From: Blastomussa wellsi
Lineage: Eukaryota > Cnidaria > Anthozoa > Scleractinia > Plerogyridae
NCBI GenBank assembly: GCA_947652115.1
Contig: OX393563.1
Location: forward strand, 11,602,732 to 11,666,731
Length of the DNA: 64,000 nt
Reading direction: 5' to 3'
Below, one piece after another: positions 54,647-64,000 of this stretch; positions within the stretch are counted from its first letter, which is position 1; each line of letters starts with the position of its first letter. The notes beneath the pieces are model-generated. The model saw only the letters and a list, made by a program, of their open reading frames with translations. It was not told the origin of the DNA and searched no databases. The translations under genes and the position numbers were made by a program.

Positions 54647-57545
54647 GTGCGTTGCGTGTCCTTCATTTGACACCGCAAATTAGGTGCCGTTGCTAGGTAA
54701 AGGTGACATGTTTACTGTCTCGAATTCTGATTGGTTTCGCGGGAAAAATAGCAGGACGTAAATGGCGATTATGACCATATATATCGCTGTATTTTGCGTT
54801 TTACCGCTGTAATCGAGAATTACTGGCTTACACAAGATGGCGACCAAAGTGAGGGAAGCAAAGTTCGGTCATTTAACAAATTCTACGTGAAATATGGCTC
54901 CTTTTCGCTAATTATTCTGCGTAGCTACATAGCTTCATGGCACTGCAACGGCATTATCTCCAAGTGGATTTATTATTTTGAAACAAAACTTGGTAGACCA
55001 AAACTACATACGAAGACGAAAATTTACAGCCCAGTCCACCGAGGTCCGACAAAAATTGTCCAAACGAGAAGGTGAGGGTTTCAAACAAAAGCATTTTTTC
55101 GCTTTTTGGGAATAAAATTCTCAAAATTAAATATTTTTGGGCGGACTGCGCTCAAAATCTTTTTTTGTGTGATCTTTATGCAATTGCCTCTTAGTTTCAT
55201 GTAATATTGTATTGTCAGTAATTTATAGCACATTTACTGTGGAATTAACTCTTTGTCCACACTACTGAATTCTTCACATTCCACAAATTCCACAACACCA
55301 GTACAGAAAAAATTTTTTTTTTTGGATTTTATATGTAGTTACGCATTTTATGTCAAAATTCAAGGTCATTTCAATAAATTCTCGAAGAAATATTTTGTGT
55401 GCAAGTCTACACAAAATTTGCTGAATTTAGCCTCCGGTACCACCTTAAAGAGCTAGTGAAATTTAGTATATGGTGAAATTTTTAGCTCTGCGTGTAATAT
55501 TCAGGGAGAAATTGTCATTCAAAAACTGGGTGGCAAAAGCGCTAATGAGCTCATACATTCTTTGTAAATTTTTGAGTTTTTAAACCCGCGTCAGACAAAA
55601 GGAATTCAATACAACGAGCTGAAATTGATTGGCAGAGTTAATCGTGCTAAGAACTTTCAATATTCAGAACTGATTTTATTGTAGCCCCATCAGAAACTGA
55701 ATCGCTTATGCTAATGAGGCAAATATTGTAAACAAGGATTCCCCTATAAAAATCCTTTCAAGAGGCCAAAGCAGAGTGACTGAAGACCCTCTAAATCGCC
55801 ATAATTTGGTCAAGAAACCTCACTGGAGACAAAGAAAGACACGACGGAAGTTAAAGCTATTTTTATTTTAATCATTGATTTGTTTTATCACTGTTAATTT
55901 AATCCAGTTGTTTTCCCCGTACAAATCCATTATATTTCTACGGGGGCATATAATACATTGAACAATCATGTATTGAGTTTGGTCTACGAGCCTGCAACAT
56001 GTTTACAAGTTCAAGTTGGCGAACTATGAATTTTAAAAGTTTTCTGAGCGTACGAATTGCGAACGTCTTGTTTTTTATACAGTTTTTGGGTGTTTTAATA
56101 CCGGTTCAACTCACACAGTCGAAAATAGCGTAAATGTTTTCGGGCAGGAAGGTTACAGATCTTTTGATTCTACTTGGACAGGACTGCGATTTTGACTAAA
56201 ATTATAATGCATATTTATAATCTACAATCTAAAAGACCATAAAAATGACATTTCAATTATTGATGTTCAAATCTCAAGTGGTCTAGAAAAAATAGAAATA
56301 GATTTTTCAAAGGGAAAACTCGACAGATGGAACATTCAGCTGGTGGACTTTACCGTTTCAGTTTTTAAGTAAATTCTTAGTAAGGTTATGTGGCTCTGAA
56401 AGACAGGAATTAAATAGATGTCAGTAGTTACATATGAGGGTTACACATGTCGGTTGTCGGTTAAAATTTCATTACTTTATCGGTTAAAATTCTCGACCTT
56501 CGTCGGTTTTCGGTAAATCTCAGTTAATTTTTGTCGCTAGTCCGTAATTTTTTCCGCGTTTTGTCGGTAGTCAGTAATATTTTTCGCCCTTGGTCGCTAG
56601 TCGGTTAACCCCAGTCAGACCCTCACATGTAGGCAGCATTTCGGCTTACTCTAACATCAACGCATAAAAGTACTGTAAATCCTCTAATAGCCTAAGAGAT
56701 ATAAAGCCTCGTATCTATTTGACCAGGTGAATCTCCGACCATAATTAATGGTCATCTATCTCAGCCAGGCCATTATGCAAATTTTTGAGAAAAACTAAAT
56801 ACCAAGAGAAAATGAGGGGCTCTCTCTTGCAAATACTGATCGTAATCTAGATGATCTTCAGTAGTTCTCATTTTAAAATTTTAAACCAGATTTTCCAAAG
56901 AAAAAACATGCAGATGGAAGATTGGCCTGATAGACTATATCGTTTCCAGCTGAAAACCCCGAACGTGCTAAAATTAATAGAAAAAGAAAGTGCTGAGCTC
57001 TCAGGCACTGACTTAAGATGTTTTGATAGGTTCAAGTGGCAGCCTGCTGTTGTAGCCAAATTGATTTCACTGTCTTTATTAAAAACTCAGGAAAGCATAC
57101 TTTCTGATTTTGAATTTCTTAAGTTAGGATTAACAAAGGATTATTGAGGTGAAGCAAAAAGACACTCGTGGGCACGTTTTTGTGTTGGCACATAAAAGAA
57201 GAAAAAATTAAACTATTGGCAACATTTTAATGACGCCACCAATCTAAGAATGAGAGTCTTGACAAAAGTTCAGGGTTAGTACGGTCTGCGTTCAGCGGCC
57301 GCTCTATTTCTTTGAATGAAGCATTTTTTAATAACGCCCTTCAGCTTATTAAATCCCTGATTTAATGCTGAGAACTTTCAAACAGAAACATCCGTTTAGC
57401 TTTGCAGCTGATTTGCATGACAACTTATTTATCGCCAGCTATAACAGGGCAGTAAGCTTTCGTCACGACTTCAATCGAAACAAACTTCCCAGGAGAACAT
57501 GCACAAGCTTTGAAGCTTGAAATCTTCTCGGATTCGTAAGAGACC
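54647..57545. other. Intergenic stretch upstream of the second GPCR
   Basis: A second CAAGATGGCG motif lies at 54833-54842, facing away from the MBD exon. Imperfect GTCGGTTAA/GTCGGTAGTC-like repeats lie at 56451-56600. Two similar blocks (CAGATGGAACATTCAGCTGG near 56325 and CAGATGGAAGATTGGCCTGA near 56911) suggest a small diverged duplication. A 98-codon frame at 56851-57147 overlaps the second block and is not recognised. Confidence 0.4.
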
Positions 57546-58712
57546 ATGTCAGTTTACCAGAGCAACTCTGTAGATGCTATCAACTCAACAGTGCTCCTTC
57601 CAAGTGAATACTGTCGCCGATTCCAAGTTGAAAAGAAGTTCCTTCTTATAAACCTTTCAGTTACATTGACTTCAATAATCCTGAACGTGTTCAGCTGCCC
57701 TATCATCATTGTCATGAACGCACTGGTCACAGTAGCCGTTAAGACAAGACACAGACTTCAGAACCTGAGCAACATATTGTTGGCGTCTTTGGCGGGGACA
57801 GATCTACTTATGGAAACCACCACTATCCCTACAACTATCGCAGGAGAAATCTTCGCCATTGCTGATGGTTCCGCCGTGACAACATACTGCACCTTCGTGA
57901 ACAAGATTGTTTCTCCATCGAGATTTCTTTCTGTTTTAACGTCTGTTTTTCACCTCGTAATAATTAGCGCTGAGCGTAATATTGCGCTAAAATATTCCTT
58001 GCGATATTACATCATTGTACATCAATTCCGCCTAAAGATAGCGATAGCGTTCACTTGGTGTCTAGCTTGGGTGTATACCTTATTCAAAATGCTAACAGTT
58101 ACTACACTCCATTCCGTTGTCCTTCAATTTTTAACAGTTACTTGTATATTAGTGATCTTGCACTGCCATGCATCTGTCTACATTGTTGCAAGACGCCATG
58201 AAAGGCAAATCCTAACGGAACAGATGCCTGCTGGAGAAGACACCGAACGGTTCCTGAAGGAAAAGAAGGCTTGGAAAACGACTGGCATTATTATAAGCTT
58301 TGTTGTATTGTCTCTTTTACCAGGATTGTTTATTAATGTTGGGGTAATGTTTAACTTGGACTCATAATGGCTCAACACTGTTCGTCCTCTCGCGCATTCT
58401 TTTCTTGTGCTGAATTCATTTTTTAACCCAATCATTTATTGTTTCAGAATGAAAGCTGTGCGCCAAGCGACGATTGCAAGAGACAGACTGCTAACACCTA
58501 AACTTAAAAAAATTAGTAAAAATAGATGTAAGCTAAGCAAAGTATGTGTGTCAGTAATAAGAATAATTATGACAAAAATTGCTTCTTTATGCCTTGCTGT
58601 TCCCACAAAGTTCGTGTCGTACTTCTATATATATTTCAGGGGGGGGGGGGGGGGAGGAGTTAGATTGGAGGGTGAACGGCATTCCTGCTCCCAGAGCCCA
58701 CGATCCTTCTGA
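57546..58712 (+). pseudogene. Class A GPCR with in-frame stop between TM6 and TM7
   Basis: The frame from ATG 57546 encodes TM1-TM6 of a rhodopsin-class receptor: N58 in TM1 (IIIVMNAL), D86 in LAGTDLLM (TM2), a TM3 ending IISAERN (variant of DRY), TM4 with WCLAW, and TM6 ending LSLLPGLF. TAA at 58365-58367 follows NLDS. The same frame continues without a shift: WLNTVRPLAHSF, then LNSFFNPIIYCFRMKAVRQA, a perfect TM7 NPxxY and helix 8. The stop therefore truncates an otherwise intact intronless receptor; beyond about 58620 the frame runs into a poly-G stretch and is probably not part of the protein. A sequencing error or polymorphism could also explain the TAA. The ligand is unknown. Confidence 0.85.
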
Positions 58713-60814
58713 TCTGCGAAAGGGGCCTAGATCTCTGGTAAGACGATCTGAAGTTTGAAGGAATGGCTGTCCATTCTTTGTAGTTTATTGAAGTTGTTCA
58801 TCGATGATTCTTGTCTGTTAATTTTGAAGTTTATTATCAATTTGGCTTTACTTCTTTGGTATTTTTTGGCTGATTATTCAGAGAAAAACCCGCGAAAGAT
58901 GCCTTCTTGTGCACAACGCGCGCGGATCCGAATGTTCGAACGTCATGCGAAGCTCATTCGAGGGATACTATTTGACTTTGGACGGGGTTGTGTTTTAGCC
59001 GATGAAGGGAATGTCATCGTAATATTGGACTCAGTTATCCAAGGACAACCTGCGTGCATTGTCTTTTTGGTCTAAGGTCACTTTACAGCAAGTAATAAAA
59101 CTGTATCATTGTGGATCGTTTGGGATGTGTGTTGAATGCGCGCTCTAGACCTATGACTGATGTTTGCAGTTCGTCGGACATGCTGTATCGACCCAAGGAA
59201 AAGCTTTTGTATCTACCGCTTTTTGCCTGAATTACATCATTGGGTGTGTCACTGAGGTGGATTTTTAGATACATGGTGGAGGTACAGTAATACAAACCAT
59301 TCAGTTAGATTTCATAGTCCAGTAGAGAGTTCACTGAAATTGTATTCCCGATTGTCTGGTGAATATTTTTGACGCATATCGCTTCACAGTTTTTTTTCGG
59401 TCTTTCTAATATCATTCCAGTATAGCTGCAACTTTGCTTTGAAATTCAGAGTTATTTGTTACATGAAAAATTTTCAGTCCAAGGTTCCTTACATAGTTGT
59501 TCCCGGCAGTTGTCAGCAGCATCCCAAAACTAATCAATGAGACACCGTTAGAAGAAACGGGAGAGGGAAGGGGAGGGGACTTGAATTTCCCCACCCCCCT
59601 CTGAATTCAAACCTGTTCCAAATCTCAATGTGAGTCAAACGCCGAACTTGACACGAGTCTAATTGGTTGAATTGGGTTCGGCTTATGTTAAGTTCGGAGT
59701 TTGATCCGGGCCGTAGGAAATTTTCGCCACAGAATAATTTGGTCTAATTACTATCCCAGGGGTTGAAAAAGAATATAAGCAAAGTAGTCATGAGTATAAT
59801 AACACAGTATACACTTGATATGTATTTCTAATCATACGGTTTCCGGCAAGTTTAATTTGGAATTAATTTGCACGAGTGAGTTTTTCCCAAATGTGAAATT
59901 GCACGAGCTGCTTCGGCGAGTGCAATTTCAGCTTTTTGAAAAACTCACAGGTGCAACGAGAAAAACCGTATAATTAGTTATGGTTGCCTCGGTCGCTCAG
60001 TGGTTAGAGAACCTTTCATGAGGGCCGGGTGACGTGGGTTCAAATCTCGCTCGGGGCATCCGATTTTTTCCGGCATTTATTCTGTATAATATAGATAGGC
60101 ATATCAGAGTTGAACCTCTCTGATGATGAAAATTTCGTTCGAAATATGCTTGATATACATTTTAAAATAGCAAAACAGGTTTGCAGAATCCAATGAAATC
60201 AAATTTTGAAAATGCGACAAGTGCAGTGATTAAAATTCTTTTCATAAAACAAGTACCATATAATTATTAACGCAAAGAGCTGACATATATGAATGCCATG
60301 CATGTCGTTACCATGGGGAACGTTAATTTTGACAGATCAGTGAAGTAGCATGGCTTCCTTGGCACGAAAGCTAATTAACTCTTAAAAATGCAGTTTTGAC
60401 TAGTCTTGAAAGTTAATCTAGGCTTAATTTGTACAAAAGTATTTTACACTGCTAATGTTTTGTGTTGCATTGACCAAACTTCACGCTTACTGACCAAGAA
60501 AACTGCATGAAAAGCGGATGTGGGCGCGCGCGCTCTAGAGCACAACCTTGGCTAAACATCAAAATATATCATTTACGGGTCATAGTTCAAGATAAGCTGA
60601 TAGCAATAAACCTGCAAACACCAGTTCGAAATCAACACCAAGCACGTACCTTTAGTGGGACGGCTGTAGTCGTCACTCTGGCGTGCGAAAGCCTGGAACT
60701 GCAAGCCCGCAGCTAACAAGTAAACGAAACTCAGTAAGCAGCTGGACCAGTGTTGTTTTTAATTCAGCAATAACTAAATCGCTAAGGACTCTGCTAACTC
60801 TTGGCTTGTTTCAG
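58713..60814. other. Intergenic stretch between the broken GPCR and the copper transporter
   Basis: It holds a fold-back at about 59873-59955 (GAGTTTTTC, TGAAATTGCACGAG and complements) and the tRNA-like sequence at 59985-60058. A frame at 58755-59075 with a hydrophobic start is unrecognised and unsupported. Confidence 0.4.
59985..60058 (+). ncRNA. tRNA-like sequence (74 nt), probably tRNA-derived repeat
   Basis: Acceptor-like ends TGCCTCG and CGGGGCA pair over 7 bp. The D-arm-like GCTCAGTGGTTAGAGA is typical, and GTGGGTTCAAATCTCGC forms a T arm with wobble pairs. A T6 run at 60063-60068 could end RNA polymerase III transcription. The anticodon stem does not fold cleanly, so a true tRNA gene is unlikely. 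Confidence 0.45.
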
Positions 60815-61382
60815 ATGTATTTTACAACCGCGTCCCGGCAAATATTCATACTGTTTGAACAATGGAAGGTTATTTCGACAAAAGGTTAGTACGTAAAATC
60901 TGATGGGAATGTGTTCAAGAATAGGCCACTTCAGAAAATACCATAATATCCTTTGTTTGTCCCCCAAAATTTTGCATAAGCATTGTTTTCTCTTGGGACC
61001 ATTTTAAGTCCCAAGAGAAACTGGAAACAATGCTTATGCAAAATTTTGGGGGATAAACAACGAGTATTATGGTATTTTCTGAAGTGGCGTTTGGCTCTGT
61101 GGCTACCGGTCACGGATGAGGAAGAAACAAATGATGAGAAACAATGCTACCCCAAACTACAAAGAAGCACGAACAAAATTAAAACAATGTGAAACATTTG
61201 CATACGGTACACACAGAAAGACCCGAAGGATTGAAGGGCGGAGTGGAATCTGTTGTTGTTGCTTATTACACCTCTTTGTAACAGACCCAGTGGAATTTTT
61301 ATCCTCACTGGGTTTTCGGGAAAAAAGTCACCGGGTTGGCTAATTTCCCACTGGGTCCGCTCGTTTTGTTTTATATTGCTTA

Positions 61383-61421
<39 letters not shown>

Positions 61422-63993
61422 TATTATTATTATTATTTGCAAACAAAATACACTGGGTCACACCACACAGTCACTGGATAAAATCAAAATATTCACTGGG
61501 TACTGGGGAGACTAAATTTCCACTGGGTAGGGGAAAATAATCCTCTGGCAAAAACCTGTGACTTTTTTCTTTGTTTTTGAGCTATTGTTTTTCTGTTCTA
61601 TATTGCTTTTAGGTTCTTTGTTGTCTTGTTCGTTCTTTGTTTTACGTCACTGGTGAGTTTCACAGGTTTTTACACCGATGATGTTGTGCCGAGTGAGGTG
61701 AAAATAAAAAAAAAGCTTAAAAATTCACACTGAACAACTTTAACATCAACGTCATTCTCAATATGTAATGTGTCAGGCTGAGTTAAGAACTCTTCCACCT
61801 TGGCAAAACAAATCCCTTGCATGTGTGCTATCACTAAGCTTGTTAGATCACTGACTTCATAGACACTATAAAAGAACAAACCATGAGTGATTAAAAAAAA
61901 TGAGAAGTTTTAAATTTGTTTATGATTTTAAGTTTTTGGAGAAAGCTTTTGTGTTTTTGGCTGCGCTCCATTTTGGATTCTAGAGCAGCAAGCATCCGTT
62001 TATTTCTGTGATTTCCTCTTTTATAATTAAGCGAAGGCCTCCTTTTCAAAAAAACAGAAAATGACCTTAGCAGCTCTTAGAAGTGGATCCATATCTTATC
62101 TTTTGCAACCAACACATCGTGTCCTCATTATGAAAACGTCCGGCCTGGCAGACGTAGAGATAAACTATCGTTATCATCGCCTTGTTTATCTTGGTCCTCT
62201 CGGCGAGCGTTGAGCGATCTTAGGCGCATCGTTATGAATATGTAAGGTTGCACGTGCAGCTCGAATTGTTAATTTCTCAAACTTCATTCTATGTGCCTTG
62301 TGCATTAATTTTCATGAGTATTTGTATAAGTTAGTTAATTCTTGTATTGTTTCAGCTTGTTGGAGTGGGAGGGCGTGGGGGGGGGGGGGGGCGGGGGGAG
62401 GGCGGAGATTTCCTCACCCGCAGTGATCGCTCTTTGTGCTAGGTCTCCATTGAAACGAAAACCTCGCGTTTGGCTTTCCAACTTACTAGAAAGACAGAAA
62501 CAGAAAACCTTCCAAGGTTTCAAACTTATATCGTGGCCTTTTCGAAGGAAAAAGAAGATATATTGTTGGCTCAATTTCCAAACCAAATTGTCATAGTATT
62601 AGGGTAAAGCCTGCTCGCATACGAGCCTAGTGGCCCATCAGGCCGGGGTTTTCCTTAGCATGAAGCGACTAGGAGTATTTCCCCCTAGCTGGGATTCTAG
62701 TCCATCGCAGGGTTACCCCCCAGCATTTCACCTGGGTGAAGAGAGGCACTACAAGAGTAAAGTGTCTTGCCTAAGAACAGAACGCAGTTCCTCGAACCGT
62801 TCGACCCGGAGTTCAGCGCGCTAACCATTATGCCTAGTACTACTGGTGATTCAATTTATACAAACTCTTTTAGAAGGCTTTGATCACTTGTACAGCCTCA
62901 TACTTCTTGTTCGTTGGGTGTAGCATATATAGTTTTTATGCCAACTTGGTCATCGAAACGTCACACAGATCACTTATAATTTTAATCTGATGGCCACAAA
63001 AAATGAGAAAATCTTGTGATGTGTAAACATTTCTAAGTTCTATTCAGTTCTTTTGATTTCAGTCTCACTTGATTTGTATCATTTCAGATATTGCTGGCTC
63101 TTTTGTGGCCGTACTGGCGCTGGCATTGCTGTACGAGTGCGTGAAAGGGATTCACGTCTACCTACGGTCACATCTTCAACATCACCACAGAGAAACGCCT
63201 TTGACCAAGGAAAAATTTGAACTTGAGCGTACCAGGTAAAATGTCAGTAATAATCGTGGCGAACTATTTGCCGCCTGTGCTTGCACCGGAAGAATTCATG
63301 TTAATTAAAATCAAGTAAATAACGTATAACTGAGTTTTTACGTGTAGGTTTTGGTTTTACCAGAAAAAAAATGCGCCTATATTCAGAAAATAGCGAAACA
63401 GTTTGTACGGTTGATGTTGCTGATGATGATGACTAGGAGTACTATGATGATGATGATGATGTCGACGACGTCGATATTGTTGTTGATATCATTATTCATT
63501 CATTAGTCACCATGCATTGAATATAAAAAATCCACAAGATAATGACAACGTAAAAAATATCGATCTTATGTAACGCCATTGAGTAAGATGAGTTGATACT
63601 GATTTCCAAAGAGATTTCCAAATCAGTTCGAACTGAGAGAGTTTTTGATTAAATTCAATGAAATGAAAAACATTCAGTAACTCTTAAAAGTCTGGGAGAT
63701 TAAAACAAACTTAATACATACATCCTTTTTCTCTTTTTAGATCAAAAGCTTTGATGCAGTTTTCAAAGGCTTGCATGTTTGTGGCTGAGCTCTCTTTGGC
63801 CTACTTTTTGATGTTAGTCACTATGGCGTACAACACGTGGCTTTTTGTTGCTATTGTGATTGGTCGAGCACTCGGTTACTATCTGGTGGCGCCACTCATT
63901 GTTTCACACTTTGACAGTGATGAGACCGATCACCATGGTTACAGTGACGTTTTGCATGATTCTCCATTATCGAGAAGAAAACGTCAGCCACTG
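60815..63993 (+). CDS. SLC31A2-like: SLC31A2-like copper transporter, 3' end outside window
   Basis: Exons 60815..60884, 63088..63235 and 63741..63993, joined in phase, with a donor GTAAGCT at the very edge, so the C-terminus continues beyond. Ctr-family proteins form trimeric copper channels. TM1 is in FILFEQWKVISTKDIAGSF and VAVLALALLYECVKG. TM2 carries the copper-selective MxxxM motif in LMLVTMAYNTW. TM3 has the GxxxG packing motif in IGRALGYYLVAPLI. The short N-terminus (MYFTTASRQ) lacks the Met-rich motif of high-affinity Ctr1, and the YNTW...GYYL...PL pattern resembles human SLC31A2. The loop between TM1 and TM2 has a His cluster (HLQHHH). After TM3 a His/Asp-rich tail with SRRKRQ follows. 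The ATG directly follows an acceptor, so an untranslated exon lies upstream. Confidence 0.85.
60925..61087. repeat. Fold-back family F5, second member, in the copper-transporter intron
   Basis: The arms GCCACTTCAGAAAATACC, ATAATA and CCCCCAAAATTTTGCATAAG meet over TCTCTTGGGAC / GTCCCAAGAGA. Core shared with 47703-47866. Confidence 0.85.
61385..61437. repeat. ATT trinucleotide microsatellite
   Basis: About 17 ATT units with one interruption (ACT), in the long first intron of the copper-transporter gene. CACTGGGT-type short repeats surround it (61290-61530). The remainder of the intron up to 63087 holds a poly-G run near 62380 and one SINE. Confidence 0.85.
62600..62840 (-). mobile_element. 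SINE S1 copy in copper-transporter intron
   Basis: Body blocks GAGCCTAGTGGCCCATCAGG, AGCATGAAGCGACTAGGAGT and CTAGTCCATCGCAGGGTTAC match the 47.9 kb copy. The head complement TCGAACCGTTCGACCCGGAG and CGCTAACCATTATGCC carries the tRNA-like boxes. Confidence 0.65.
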
Positions 63994-64000
63994 GTAAGCT

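Noticed and set aside
54794..55075. 93-codon plus-strand frame divergent from the MBD exon
   Set aside because: No domain recognised; the nearby CAAGATGGCG motif opens only a 17-codon frame. Insufficient support for a gene.
58620..58712. Gly-rich C-terminus of the second GPCR
   Set aside because: It comes from a poly-G run beyond the conserved TM7 and helix 8 and is unlikely to be real receptor sequence.

Overview
The window is nuclear DNA of an animal. Genes are split by GT-AG introns, several ordinary metazoan genes are recognisable, and the rest is AT-rich DNA packed with short fold-back repeats, tRNA-derived SINEs and simple repeats. The repeat families and the mix of lineage-specific secreted and receptor genes suggest a cnidarian, most likely a stony coral. 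This is inference from general familiarity; no species is claimed.

Layout from left to right. 35-3570 (+): the last two exons of a CLN3 (battenin) gene. 6894-9451 (+): a two-exon gene for a basic, unrecognised 583-residue protein. About 10.1-17.5 kb (-): exons of a secreted or membrane protein with a von Willebrand factor A domain, probably followed by a PAN/apple domain. 17.9-27.6 kb (+): a complete NDUFS7 gene (complex I PSST subunit), facing the vWA gene head to head and carrying an intron one base after the stop codon. 29.1-30.2 kb (-): an intronless class A GPCR with melanocortin/MECA-like features. 31.8-34.0 kb: nested fold-back repeats ending in a 1.2 kb palindrome. 34.0-38.1 kb and 43.3-48.5 kb: a segmental duplication carrying two four-exon paralogs of a small secreted protein with a basic cleavage-like site and an Asp/Asn-rich tail. 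A third, broken last exon lies at 38.1-38.4 kb, and an exon-2 relic sits in intron 1 of each copy. Between the copies is a 2.7 kb element with terminal inverted repeats. 52.8-54.7 kb (-): an MBD-domain exon followed by a truncated Mutator-like transposase exon. 57.5-58.7 kb (+): a second intronless GPCR, broken by an in-frame stop between TM6 and TM7. 60.8-64.0 kb (+): an SLC31A2-like copper transporter that runs off the right edge.

The genes do not form a pathway; they are independent neighbours. The most informative region is the duplicated secreted-protein locus. Its two copies share nearly identical early exons but differ in the acidic tail, and each has gathered its own mobile-element insertions, which gives an internal record of the order of events. 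Mobile DNA accounts for much of the remainder: at least three tiny hairpin MITEs with 8-9 of 9 matching bases in their target duplications, a hAT-like MITE with a 5 bp duplication, several nested fold-back families, two kinds of tRNA-derived SINE and a 5'-truncated LINE. All exon boundaries were read by eye from splice consensus and reading phase; none was checked against transcripts.
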